A DNA stretch of 64,000 bases from assembly GCA_036345935.2 (NCBI GenBank), contig JADWOT020001231.1, positions 186,001 to 250,000 on the forward strand, in the 5' to 3' direction. Below are positions 49,556 to 62,613 of the stretch, in pieces. Position numbers and translations under genes: made by a program. This DNA is from Taenia hydatigena (taxonomy: Eukaryota; Platyhelminthes; Cestoda; Cyclophyllidea; Taeniidae). The notes under the pieces are model-generated. The model saw nothing but the letters and a program-made list of their open reading frames with translations. It was not told where the DNA came from and ran no database searches. Every line of letters starts with the position of its first letter. The stretch's first letter is position 1.

Positions 49556-52500
49556 ATCTTCTTGGCGCTATAGAGATCTGCTTATGCTTAACACGGGGTA
49601 TAATTATCGCTAGCAATGCCACCTAGTTACCCTTTTATTAGTTGGTATTATCGCTTTGATGTTCCCTATAGTGTTTTAAGAATTCCAACCATAGGTGCTG
49701 GAGGCCCTCCTACAAAGTCCCTTGCTGGGATAGATTAGTGGTGAAGTGGTAGTAATGATTTGCAGGCATGTGAACTAAGGTGGCTTCAAATCGACAAACA
49801 TTTCCAATTTTAAGGCTGTAGAATGATCCAAATTTTCACAAGAAAATATAGTCGCACATAAGTGAATGTGCAAAAAGCTATCTAATTCCCATCGGCTTTT
49901 AACGACTTTTAATTTAAAAACATGCTAAATAGAATCTTTCACAGAATATTTTAATCGTTTTCTACGGATCAAGCGGTTTTAACAGGGTATGAATTAAAAG
50001 GACAATGATGAAGAATCGGCGTCGCTAGCCTACCACTATATCCCTGCGGCGTAAGCTTGTTATAAAACGCATTCCAAACGTAAACAATACAATGTCTGTT
50101 AGTTCAAGCAATTAAATTCTGCGGAGGGGACAAAATTAAACCCATTGAAACAAATAATAATGACTTCAAGCACTATTGTTTGAAGTCTTCGCGCCCTAAT
50201 AAGGATCAAACTCATGATTGTCGGTCTTAGTTTACATACCATGATAAAAGTTTAAATTGCGATGATATAATTTCATGTTGAGCCCATTTTGAATAGGTTT
50301 GATCTTCTTCTTAGTATCATACGTATGCATCCATATGAATGGCTTACTATAGAGGCCTGTTCATGAAGCCTTGAAAATAAATTGGGTCAGTAAGGCATGC
50401 AATCAAGCTGGTTTATTGCCCAATGTGGCCACTCAAAATGAAGTGAACACTTTCCTCCTGGTTGTATCAACTCCTAAATTTCATTACAATAACCTTTACA
50501 GCACTTATCCTTAACCAGCGCTAATGACGTGATTTGGTGGTAAAATTTAGTATTATATTGGCGTTTTACTGTAAAATCAGCGTGAAAATTGACGGCGAAG
50601 AAAAGAATGTTATCTAACTGGGCGAACCTTACTCCAAAGTGATTTATCTTACATATTACCTAAAACTCTACAATTGGCTCTGATGCTACAGCTTACCTGC
50701 ATCTTTGTGTTGGTCACAACAGGTCTAATCTTAAAGCTGAAGTTGACAGTTGCTCGCTGAAAAATCTAAATATCAGGTACCTATGAATCTAGGGCTTTAA
50801 GCAGACTCACCTTAACGTCGATGCTTACATTGGTAGCCTTAACTCAAGTCCTGTCTAACAGCTGCGCTTTTATCAAATTAGGCTCTGCTGTGCCACGCTT
50901 GTTAAGACTTGTGACCGTGGTGGTACCAGTACGTGTCTATCTGAGGTCAGAGAGGATTGTGAGTGATGTAGCGCAGCGAATTAAATTTTGCGCCTCGTGG
51001 CACATTTTGCCGAGTCAAAAAATGTGATTTCAGGTCACATAAGGCAAGAGAATGGCCAACCATCATGCCTTTGCAAAGACCCAGATGGTTGTAAGCTACT
51101 CAGGTCGCGGTCAGACACCTTTGCATCCTCGTGAGTACATCTCTCTGCTCATGCCAAGTTGGCGAAACGCAAGATGGCACCTCTACGACAAGTTGAGCAA
51201 TTATCAGTTGATGTCAAAAGTGAGAGAACTAGTTAAGTAAATTATCGTCCGATGCAGTTTTGGAGTTTCCACCGCACTTAGGCACGAACCCGTGTCTACC
51301 TTATGTGTTTCAACATAGATGACCTTTTGACGTTTCATAAAAATCTACCATTTCGAGAATTAAATTTGGCCTAAAAAGTACTCGCATGCTCTTTAAAGAG
51401 TAACCTTGTTTCGCTGTTTGCAACCAATCAAAATATTTAAGGCCGTGACTTGATGCGCAGCTAAAATTCACTACTGAAAATGCTGTTGCCGGCATTTTAG
51501 CCATAACCGAGTACCCATTATAAAGGCACAAATTTCAGGTCAAAAATACACCTCAGAGCATAAAACTTTTAGTTCTTGATGTAGTTCTAATATTGTGGAT
51601 GATATGCATAATTTATTCGATGCATTCAGTGAATACAAAGGCCCCAAACAAAACAACAAAATAAGTAAACCCTAAAAGTACCAAAATAGAGGGTTCTAGT
51701 GGTACTATCTCCTATAAGGGAGGGCGATTTAACACCATCCATGATAAGGCATAGGTAGGCTGCACATCACGTTTAGGTCACACAGGTGTGCGACACCCGA
51801 TGTCGCAGTTTTACGCGAGAGAAAAATCCAACGCACTTTGTTTACGAAAATATTTTGTGTAACAAATCGTATTCTGCAAGGTTGTATTGAACATGAGGGT
51901 GACTTGCTTCAAGAAAACGATAAGGATCAATTCACAAGGTTCTTTAGGCGGGAACTGTTTTCCGAAATCATGCACACATACGAAGAGTGGTAAGGTTTAA
52001 GGAAAATATGTGGGAGCCACTGACACATTGTACTATAATATCTTCCTACGCTAAACCAATTGACCTACCAGGAGTTTACCATCGTCCAAATAGAAGCATG
52101 CAAAATTCCTGTTAAAAATTTGTTCTCAACTTATAAGTTGAATGTGTATACCACATGATGCGCCGGTTTCTAGAATAAACCGGGGGTCATGAGCAATCTA
52201 AATAACAATTATTTCGCTCTCAAAAAACAACATAAACGTAGTTCAGAGCGAAAAATAAAGGTTGACGATGCACATTTTAGAACCGCAAGGTATACTTTTG
52301 CCTTGGCATTCTATGTTTGCCAGTGAGTTATCCACTGCTTTTCCCTTGTCATTTGAATTTCGCTTTCGACCAAATAAATTTCAGTTTTAGTTCTTTATTT
52401 TCCAACATGCCTTAAATTATTTAAGCACAACAGCATCTCCACATTTCGTGAAGCATTGAGAGACAACGTTTCTAAGAAGCAAAATGTTTCTTATAGCAGA

Positions 52501-55500
52501 TTTTGAATTATAGCTGGGGTTGCGTGACTTATCCATCACCAGCCAGGGATGGAAATCACTTGTGGCGGGAATGAAGGACACTTAACTTATCCTGCGGCGA
52601 TTGGCATGAGAAATCGAGTAGTATAATCCCTGTTAATCTCAGGCCGTGCTATTTATATGGGCTTTGTGCACATCATCAATGGAGCATGCAGATGACATGT
52701 TCAATTTGAGTCCACAAGCACTGGAATATAATCCTTTATAATAAAGAATTGGTAAAATGCTTCCCGAAACACCATAAACGGTAGATTTATTGTAATAGCA
52801 GTGTTTTCCTTATAAGCAAACATGACTACTTATTACGTTGGCGATAGAGCTGGGCTATCAATCTTGAATTCCTTTTCACATTGATAGTAGTTTGACTGTC
52901 AGATATCGTTTGTTAGGGATAACCAAGCCTTTTAGCAAGAGCATTGATAAACTCATTTTCGTGTTTGGATGGAACGGCCTTTGAAGAGCTGCAGCACTTT
53001 ACATTTGGTTTTACGAAAACTACTATAGAAGGACGGAGAAACTGCATAAAATATCATAATTTATTTGCTCTTACACTTGAGCCTTAATGCTAATTATAAG
53101 GGTGTTTCAGACTCATCGTGAGAGGGGAGTGGGGAAGGTAGGCACACTTCACACTGCATAATGCTGATATCCATGTCACTAGTTCACCACGTCGTAGCTG
53201 GTAGGCACACATTCCACTACGCGCAGCCCGCATACAACCATACCATCCTTGCTGCGCCTCCAATCTCACCAGATTTTCTTTGCCTCAATGCACCCTAGCT
53301 ACAGAGTGGTGATCATCGCATCTCGACCATGCAGACTATGAAGAGGCAAAGCAAATCAAGAAATAAAAGGAGTAGCTACATTAAACCCATGGGATCTATA
53401 ACCTTATTTGCAAGTTTATGCCTCCGTCTATATACTTAATTGACACCTTCACAATGGTGTGTAGACGTCCCCACCACAAACTACTTGGCTTAATTCAGGG
53501 TCGGTGGCCTCTCAGCTGCTGCCGTCTCTTTTGCAGAACACAAGACTGGTAAGCTGTTAAATGAGGCTGTAATTTCTAGCCCTTCTGTTAGAAGCCACCA
53601 CCGATACTAAACCCCCTTGAATGCATGCTATCCACTTCCGGCGATTAGGCTCCTAGTGACTTTCCCTTAAAAAAGGAGTGTTTTAAGATTAGGCTAAGTA
53701 GAATCAAATCAATGCATGCACGACTATGGCGATATGCGTTTCGGTCGTTAATTTGCCCGAATACTTTCCGACGTATTCGTTGATATACCTGTATATTTGT
53801 TGAAGGCGGGGAACAGTGGGTCGCATTCAGCCATAAGTAGCAATTTGGCCCAATGCTATGTCTAGTAGGTAATAGCCACTTATTTTGCAGAGAATCCTAA
53901 ATTTTGCAAGTAATTGCTTTGTGCTTTTGCAAAGAACTCTTCTGCCCTTAGCTTGCAAAGTTTCATTGCATTTGCCACCTGATATTGTGGAGATGAGTGT
54001 TTCTTAATAAGGAATCAAGGTGCCGCATTAAAGGCATAGTTAAAGGGGATGGTGGTAGTACTGTGTAAATTTATGCTTCATGCACTCTAAATCACAAGCC
54101 TTTTTGCATCTACTGATGTCTTAATAACAACTAAACTAATTACACTCAAAATCCGTTTAACGGCCTTGCGAAAGTCCAATCTCTGTATTTACTCACTAGA
54201 GCAGTCGCTTACATTTTTCTATTAATTTTCGTTATCGTTGCCAAAATTGTTCTACAAGGAGGAAAGGAAAAGTTGTGAGGAACACTGTCTAATAAGCAGA
54301 TCTTTACATTCAACTATCTTGCAAATGGAAATTCACAGATTTATCGCTCAGCAATGTTCCAGAATCCTAAAAGAATTGCAGAGAGCCACATCATACAATT
54401 GCCATTTATCTCTCAATTTGTCAACTTTTCTGCTTGCATTCCAGCACAAAAGAGTCAGCTAAAATTTTTATCCCATCACTGTTCTTTTCCTAGATAGCTT
54501 TCACAAAATTGTGGCAGACGCTATTGTGCTGTTCCCATGCCCGTGGTAAAGCATGTAAGAATTCAAGCAATCCTATGCACACACTTTCCATAGTTTCAAA
54601 GAAGGCGACCATTTTACCTGGCTAGCCTGATGGGGCGAATTTGAAGTGGGTGCTTTTAGTCAATCGCTCAGATGCTTACGAGAAAGGAACGTGGCACAAA
54701 ACTGAGGGAAAAAATTAAACCTTCATACAAAATTTCCACAGAAGTAGGGTAAATAATGCAACACTGCTGATCTGATAATTTCTCAAAATTAAGGTAAAGA
54801 TCGTTGCTTAGTTGGTTTCTCTTCCGATAAAAGGGGCACCCGCCATTATTTCCAGGTACGCAGCCAAATTTTGTGCTAGTGATAAATTATTACACACGTT
54901 TTGCACGTCCAAAATGCAGCACCTCATAAAGACGTGGAAAGTTCGGTACGCAAATAGCATGACTCCTATCACCTAACACCAGCGTAACTTGACAGCAACT
55001 TATTCCCCTTCACTGATTTTGCTTCCATCTATGTTGCACTGTGCTGTTATCCAGTGCTCCATTTCACTTTACCCCACCTTATTTTCAGCAACCTTCTCTC
55101 CTCTTCCATTTTAATACATAAGCGGATTCATTAGGCCACGATGAATATGGCGAGGGTCTCGAACGGATGGCAAAGCCAAAGCTATTATTGTGGCACCTTT
55201 TACGCCCACCTCCCCCCACTCTCATGCCACATGGGCTAACTGGCGTCTTACTGAAACTCTACTTTGTGCCCCAAGCGTACACTACGCCGGAGCCGACAAA
55301 CGCATCCACGCAGCCTGTCATATGGCGCCGTCCTTCCTCAGGGTCACTATTCCTTATCTACCGACTGGTTAAAAATTCCACATGACTAATTAATATGGCA
55401 ATCAATACACCGTGGGTCGTTACTTGTCTGCCCCTTTACAAATATTCCATTGCCTTGAAATTGTCTACCAATCCTTTATTCCTCCTTGCATCCACTAACG

Positions 55501-55565
55501 GCATTGCTTTCGACAGAGTCATTTTGCAGAACATGATCAACTTAAGCGTAGGTAAATATTTCACA
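49556..55565. other. Long gene-poor stretch
   Basis: 6 kb with only short frames (50,821; 51,052; 51,310; 54,238). At 55,145-55,372 and 55,395-55,548 the plus strand is open with a regular codon pattern (ATWANWRLTETLLCAPSVHY; VILQNMINLSV before gtaaat), but the minus-strand locus next door is better supported. A hairpin at 52,163-52,183 is listed separately. Confidence 0.4.
52163..52183. repeat. Perfect 7-bp inverted repeat
   Basis: CCGGTTT and AAACCGG around a CTAGAAT loop. Confidence 0.5.
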
Positions 55566-56648
55566 TTAACTTACCCACCTTATCGCGGCTCGATCACTCC
55601 TACCGCCTAAAATGTCATTGCAGATGCAAGTGGTGTTGAAGTCTCCCAGCCTCACAATTACCACCCCACTGCCACCAACGGCAGCACTGTTATAGAGATG
55701 GCTAGGACTAGCGCCAACGTGGAAAGCCTTGCCATCCATCGGACCTTGCGTCTTGCCGCAGCCGCCTCCAATCACGACTCCAATCCACAGTTACCGGTGT
55801 GACTGACGTCAACACAATCGTCTCCTGACGAGTCGTGCAAGACATTGGCAAATGCCCGCATAGTCATTGCTATTCGCAGCCTTTACTTGGATCCCCATGC
55901 TCATGCCTCTAATTTCACTCGGTTACCTCACCGAACGCAAGGCGATGGCGGCGAGGAAATACAACTAAAAAAACAATGGACCACTGAAGTACTCCAGTCT
56001 GGTGGAAAATGAGCATTCGCATGCCTTCCATCAAATTGGGCTGACGCCGTTCTTACAGCATTAATTAAGCTTCTATTGCTACCATAGACCTGAAATAGAA
56101 GACATACCCACAGCCAATCCTTGAATATGACCCTCACGCAGAAGGTATTGCAGCATCGCGAAAATGCCATCTATAAGCTAACTGCAAGCTGATTGAAAAA
56201 GATTTAAAACCTGCGTAGGTTTACAAAATTTACCTGATAAGGCGCAGCAAACGTCCATGTGGTTGGAGGAAACTGAGCTGCTGTCGCATATGCTCTCATC
56301 TGAGGAAAAGGGAAGGCGTGATGCGGCTGGACGACGGAGGGAATTCGAGACAAAGGGACGCCCAAAAGCTCCCTACTGGCAAAACGGTGCCCTCGAGCAA
56401 ACCTGATTATATTCCATCGGAGGCCTCAACATGGCGGAGTGGAGTGCTGAGCCCATACTTGGGACCAGAGCCGTGCTGACCACCCTGAGCCTGGTGCCAG
56501 GTAGGTTTGATGCGCTGTCACCCCTTTCAAACCCGTCCACAACTACCACCCGCGCCTGCTGCCCTGGTCTGCTAATGTTGCACACCGCTTCAGCATCCAC
56601 CTCTCTTGGCGACAGGGTACATTGGCACTGCTTCTTCCCTCGTTCCCG
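55566..56648 (-). CDS. Best multi-exon gene candidate, unknown protein
   Basis: Minus-strand exons: 56,648-56,403 (open from the preceding TAA; AATCAG/gtttgc donor), 56,299-56,234 (66 nt, acceptor cttcccttttcctcag, donor TATCAG/gtaaat) and 56,089-55,928 (acceptor gtatgtcttctatttcag). All joins are phase 0. Residues include NISRPGQQARVVVVDGFERG, then RAYATAAQFPPTTWTFAAPY, then GSNRSLINAVRTASAQFDGR. Further open blocks follow: 55,867-55,795 (MTMRAFANVLHDSSGDDCVD) and 55,775-55,566 (GVVIVRLGDFNTTCICNDIL, then IRW/gtaagt). The GDFN is reminiscent of endonuclease/exonuclease/phosphatase folds, but no other motif of that family is visible. Ends are undefined. The plus strand has competing frames, including 56,431 with a good start context. 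Confidence 0.4.
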
Positions 56649-58218
56649 TTACGTGTCCACTGTTGGCAAATCCAGCAGCTGAACGGAATCGAGATAATAG
56701 TTTCGGTATTTTGCGTCTCCATGGATTGTCACTCGACTTCATTTTTGAAGCACAGTTCATTTATTTACTTAACAGACTCCTAATTGAATTCTGCTCTTTT
56801 TAATGAGGCAGAACAGAAATGCTGCCTAGGAGCCAACTTTTTATAATCTATCCTTTTCTTTTGCCCTTTAGACTAAGTGTCAATGTCGGGGTACGGGAAA
56901 TGTCAAGATCTGTCGATTTATCTCAAACCTTTGCACACTATTCTGCGCATCTTCCCTGAAAACTTCTAAGATATCAATGTTGTTTGAACTTGCTGCTTTT
57001 AGCATGTCTTCTTGAGCTGTTTGTGACCATCAGCTTTGGTCATCGGCATCTCCTCTTGACGTCTTATCGATGTTCTAGCCACTACAATTTGATCTTGATT
57101 GTATAAAAGACTTCTACCTTAAACTTGAGTGTCTTAGCTTCCTAGCTTTAAAGTTTCTGTAGCACAAAATTAAACAAAGTGCTTTTCCGTAAAAATGTAC
57201 AAAAATTGCTCGCTGAACTTAAAGACATCAATTAGGTGTTGGTTAAATTAGGCCCCTGTCTTCATCATCAATTTTGGCGCCTAGGAATCGTGTCGTCACG
57301 TAGAAAGTCGAATGCATCTAAATGAGTCTTGTTTATGGGCAGAAGTGCTTACAGTCTCAGGTAGTCTGATGTGGTAGTTGACGGTAAAATTACTTAGATT
57401 ATCGAAACTAAACATTTTTTGAGTTGTGGCATTGCACGAATTTTACATTGTAACAAAATTAAGTGTGGTGCGTAACATCCTCTCTTAAAATGAGTAAATA
57501 TAATCAAAACGATTTCGTGCATTGGCCCATTTTGATTGGGTTGGTGAGCCTAGCTGATGGGTTTAGGATGATTTTATAACATCTATCTTGTCCAAGGATA
57601 GAAATTATGGCATGATTGTACTAATATTCAGCAGCTGGACTGGTTTCGAAGACTTTATCCTAAGCTACTTGCGATCCCTAATTATTAAGAAAATATCCAC
57701 ATTGAGAAAATCCATGGAAGGCATAGCATTAAGAATGTTTTATTCATTGGCGTGGGCAATGCAACAATTTACAAGTAATTTATACTTTCATTTATAGTGC
57801 AGTCTAAAATACAAGCCCCTGAAGGAGTTTCTTACTATCACAAATCCGTGAATAGGCAAAGAATGTCACACCCTTTAACAGCCTTAGATGTGACGCATAG
57901 TGCTTTAGAACAATCAAGCGGTTTTAAATCAGTATGCATAATTTATGAATTCAGATTACTGTGATTTGCTTAAAAAATCGTTGATTTGGCTGACGCAAAG
58001 TAACGAAACGCCAATTTTATTTAAAAATGGCTCGATAGATTTTGCCTTAGTGTATTGAATCTGAAAATAGGGTGATTTGCTTCTCAGCATAAGGAGCGAT
58101 CGCTTAACATTCAAATATGAAAATTGTGCTGACTTATGTAGTGCCATTAGAGTAATCCTGTAATAGCGAGCATTACTTGCATTTTAATTTTTGCTTAGCG
58201 GCTTTTACGCAAAAATAT
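56649..58218. other. No gene seen
   Basis: AT-rich. A 69-codon frame at 57,588-57,797 and small minus-strand frames near 58.0-58.4 kb are unsupported. Confidence 0.4.
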
Positions 58219-60235
58219 ATAAAACTCACATTACCATACTGTCGACGCATGCATGATTGTAGCCACATAGAACAAAATGAACCAATGTTGTGCATTGTGC
58301 AAATTCCCGGGGAGGCAAAAAATCGCAGGGAGTGCCAAAAATGTCTTAAGGCGAAATCAGCTAGAGTTAAACCGGTGTGATATATCCTTTCCAACTTCTG
58401 CTACCTCGCCCAGGCAGAGCTCTTGCGGAGGAAAAGAGTAATAATAGAATAACACTAAAAACAGCTATAAAAACAGAGGGGATGAAGCAGTTGTGTCTGA
58501 AATGAAACAATGATTACTCACTCACACAGGGCCATCAGCAACTCAACCGATGCAATCACTAGTCCAGCCGAAGGCAGTATAAACAGCTGCGAGTTGAGAT
58601 TGTCGCCATGACTACGAGAAGAGGGGAGCGCTTTGCTGTTACCAAAAGGATGGAGTGTGATATGTGCGACCGTGGTTTAAAGCAGGATGAAGAGACGCAG
58701 GATCTAAATGCTCTCCTTACTAGGCCTAATTTTTATTAAAATAAATGAACGAAACATAACAGAGTGAACCGAAATGGATGGGCTATTATCAATTCCTTAA
58801 GAAATATAAGCTAGAAACGCAACCTTAAATTGACATTAAATAATTAATTAGGGAGTATCAACATAAAACTACAAAGGCAAAGGATTGCAGATTTACTACT
58901 CCGATCAAGATGGAATCGAAAAGCAATTAACGAGAGCGCGGCGATATATCCTAGCTACTTTCGGTTCATTTTCCTGCGAAAAATTCAAATAATGTCGACC
59001 GATACTAAAGCGACATTTCTTAAATCGAAAAAAGATTGCAATACACAAAATGTCGCTTATTCTCTATCCTGATTAGGGCTTAATAAAAGGTGACCGAATA
59101 GGCCACCGCTACGTGAAACGACTAATTTTGGTTACTTTGCTAACGCAAACTCAACACGCATTGCATGGGGCGAGAACATCAGGAAACGGTAACGGTAGGC
59201 GGAAGATCGCGGAATGTCTTTTCTAATCGAGGCTAAAGTAAATCGCAATGAGTTTTATTTCAGAGACGTAACCTGGTTATTTCTGACTCTAATCCCAAGG
59301 TAAAATTTAAATGCCCCGAATAAAACCCAAGCGGCATTACTTAACTCTAGAACATCAGAAGACAATAGCAGTAGACGAGAGTTCACAGATGTCTTTTTCT
59401 AATAAAGGCTGCAGAGGTATAACCCGCATATTTTCGGTACATCTCCTAAATAAATTTGAGGTGAGTCGAGTTGAATCATGTCGTCGTCGCTTAACTCGAG
59501 AACATTGCATATAATTTTACAAGACAAGAAGCCGCGGTATCCATGTTTTGGTCAAGGCTAAATCAGAATTGATGTCCCGGAAAGCATTGATTACTCGACC
59601 ACCTTCGGTTCTTTTCCTAAACTAATCTCAGTACGCTTCGACCGAGACTTAGTAGTCACTACTTGAATCGAGAGCTTTAGAATATATTTACACTAGACAA
59701 GAGGCCACAGAGTTTCTTTCCTGATTAAGGACAAAATCAAAATTGATGGATTGCGGCGCAGTAGCATAATGCGACTGTTTCAGTTTCATTCACAACTAAC
59801 GTCGATATGAGCCCAGCAGAACTAAGCCATCACTGTATAACTTGAGAATGTCACGAAATACTAACGAAAGAAAAAGGACCGTAGGGTGCCATTTCTGGGT
59901 AAGGCTATATCAAAGCGAATTATATATAAAGCTTGGCGACTTAGCACGATCATTTTCCGTTCCCTTAAAAGCAGCTGCAGGAGACTGGAAGCCTCGGAAT
60001 TTCAAATCTGGACAAAGCAGATATAAAAAGATGAAGTAGGTACCATATTTAACCATACTACATCAACAGCCAGAGCTTGTCCAGATCATTTCGAGACCAA
60101 AGCATAAGAAATACGGGACGTAGCAAAGCTGATGCGATACTCATGAACAAATTTGCGATGGTTCCAGCTGTGCACTGATGTAAACTGCCATTTGTTTTAA
60201 TTACGGTAGAACGAAAACAGAGGCTAATCTATGGT
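58219..60235 (+). repeat. Large repeat family A, copy 2
   Basis: Second copy of 14,746-17,960, same orientation, shorter because it lacks the 15,335-16,355 segment. Array units begin at about 58,850, 59,010, 59,165, 59,336, 59,488, 59,660 and 59,833. The fifth unit boundary comes only about 150 bp after the fourth: the tail of that unit is shortened relative to copy 1 (AAAGGCTGCAGAGGT, against AAAGGCTGAATCGAAAG...CGCAGAGGT). Confidence 0.75.
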
Positions 60236-60242
60236 TTTCAAT

Positions 60243-60642
60243 TTGAAACGAGGGCGTTCACATGTGGGGATTTTGTGAAGTGGTGACAGTATCTATGGGA
60301 TGCTCAAACCCATTCATAGCAGACTATAACTTGATGGAGAAGGATATATGGCTAACAGACTTTGGCGTGCCTATTTCGACGACCTTAAAAAAGAATTTAG
60401 AGCATTTTGGAATGCAACGCTTGTACATTAGCGGTCGCAGTGGATCACTGCTGCCACTCCTTTGTTTGATCAAAGGATTTAAGCGCAGAACAAGAAGCTG
60501 CTTGTCAATGAAGACTGTTGGAATCGTAGACATTTTGAAAGGCTACAAAACATCATTTTCTTATTCCAAAAAACATGGCTATGAAACGAAGGAGCAACGA
60601 TCTGTTTCTTTTAAAACACCTAAGATTTGTTTTTTGCTATAG
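60243..60642 (+). pseudogene. Reverse-transcriptase-like fragment, open copy
   Basis: Open from 60,262 for 126 codons. FCEVVTVSMGCSNPFIADYN, then LMEKDIW, is aligned with the broken copy at 21,418-21,725. The run MGCSNPFIADYNLMEK resembles the MGSPLSP..A.L.ME motif of reverse transcriptases, and RLYISG about 24 residues later sits roughly where the catalytic YxDD would be expected but lacks both aspartates. If it is a relic, it is inactive. Penelope-like or LINE origin cannot be told apart. It directly adjoins family A copy 2. Confidence 0.35.
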
Positions 60643-62533
60643 TTCGGATCATCTCCACTGATGGCTCTTCACTTATTGTCCCCGCACAACATTATTTTGC
60701 GTTAGGAACAGACAACACTTCTCAAGGCGAGATAAGACCCTTGATTGATTGTCGCTACCCAATTCAAAAGCCATATGGACAGGCATGGTGCGATTTAAGG
60801 GTGCTTGTACCAACAAATCAAGGAACCGTCTTTTTCTAAATTTGCGCATCCTCACTGTTTGATCAAAATGCGCGATTCGCTGGCTAGACTCGCCTCCTGG
60901 TGGCTAAAGGCGGGTTTGGACATTTCACAGATTAAATTGGATGCATCTGTTTTGTGCACAAAACTAGTAGAAAGTAGGGCAGAACAGTTATTGATACAAT
61001 AAGAAATAGTTAATATCCAATTTTAGTTACATCCGATGATAATGGGCGAAACACGAGCGTGTGCAGCTTGAATGAAATCCTTCGAAGGTAAATGCATTTA
61101 GCCTCTCCGCCAAGGGCAGGAAATTCATGGGTCTCATCTCAGCAAGTCACAAGCTTCATGGCGCTAAATTGTTGAGTCGCTTCAGTTGCAGAGTTTTATG
61201 GGGCTATTGACCGCATCATTTTGATTAACTTACCTAATTCGGTGGAGTCAGCCGCTTAGTCTTCTCGGACCTCACTTAGACTACTGTAAGGTGTAGGCTA
61301 GCAATCGATAAAATCCAACTCGCATCGCTCTAATGAAAGCCGAGATTAAAGAAGGGATGCTCCTAATAACTGTGGCTGAGACAACTGACTAAAAGCGTTA
61401 TTACCAGAATTTTATAGCATTATACTGAGAGCTTTGGAATCGTCAATTTATCCCAATGATCAAAGATGAACTAAAGACTGGGATTCGTTCTTTATAACCC
61501 TCCTCCTGTGCATCGTAAGAGTGCAAACCTAAAATGCTTAACTTTACCAAATCCGTCTTCTCCAAACCCTCTGGGTTTATCATAGGTAAAAAAATAAGAG
61601 ATGCATATCATCCATTTAATCAAGGTGTTTATGCGGCTACGATCGCCGTTAAAAGTAGCGTCATTAAATTTTAGTCTACAAGTATTCAACTAAAGCATAT
61701 GATTAGATGTGCTGACGAACAAACATTTAATCGAATTTGAGGTGTCTCTGGAATAAATACAAGTGGTTTTGCAAAAGCCGATCCGTGAGACGATTTAGCT
61801 TGAGTGTCTGACTCATTTGTGATGGCCGACCAAATGAAGGATTACGAGTGAGAGACGAGGATTCTACTGTCCTAGCCCAGACTACCCACCTGCTTACCCA
61901 TCCCTTCCCTTCGCACACTTTTACGCGCGGATCCGTCCACAGACCGCTGTGACAGTAGTGCCATTACCCGTTACTCATATCTATCTGCCTGCCGTCTCCG
62001 CTCTCTGCAGCAGCTTCTGCGGTGAGAGACCACAAAATCACAATGCTACAAGGAGAGGAAGGTGGATGTATCAGACACTTTTGTTGGTAAGAGTTGTGCT
62101 AATGAGTTAGCGTGAAGACAACGACGGCTGTCTCTTGACGCCATGGTGGAGTTGCTGACTCTAGATGTACGCTCAAATCACGTCGGTGTCAGCGCACCTT
62201 ACTCTTCCCACCCTTGTTTTTTTACTCCGCCATGCGGCCTGCAAAGCACATTGCACTTGCATCCTGTCTGCACACTTCACTCTGTGATACCCGATGAAGA
62301 AAATTGCAGGAGGCAGAGGAGGAAGGGTGATGAAGGAAAAGTGTGCATGTGACTACAGAGAATTGGTGCGGCGAGCAGGAATGCCAAATGTTTGCAACAG
62401 CATGGCTTTGTTGTGGCCAGCAGGAATGGATTAATTGAAGATGATGTGGTTACGATGCAGTGAACATGAGGACACATGGCGAGTATGGGCAAAGCATCGA
62501 GTGACGCAGAAGAGGTCGCAAAAGCTCTACCAC
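60643..62533. other. No firm gene; one weak exon candidate
   Basis: The plus-strand frame at 60,805-61,002 contains MRDSLARLASWWLKAGLDIS, with a reasonable codon pattern but no splice support. 62,300-62,345 is purine-rich. Frames at 61,492-62,492 are unsupported. Confidence 0.35.
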
Positions 62534-62613
62534 CACAGCTACGGGAATGGTTTGAACCCGCAACCTCCTGAGTGAAAGCCCGACGCTCTATCCCCAGCGC
62601 CTATATAGCTCTG
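62534..62613 (-). pseudogene. tRNA-Glu(TTC)-like sequence
   Basis: Minus strand, 80 nt. The acceptor-like ends CAGAGCTAT and GTAGCTGTG pair at eight of nine positions including one G-U. The anticodon loop is CTTTCAC (anticodon TTC), and there is an exact B box GGTTCAAACC (within 62,549-62,559). The D, anticodon and T stems contain mismatches, so it is a pseudogene or a tRNA-derived SINE head. Confidence 0.45.
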
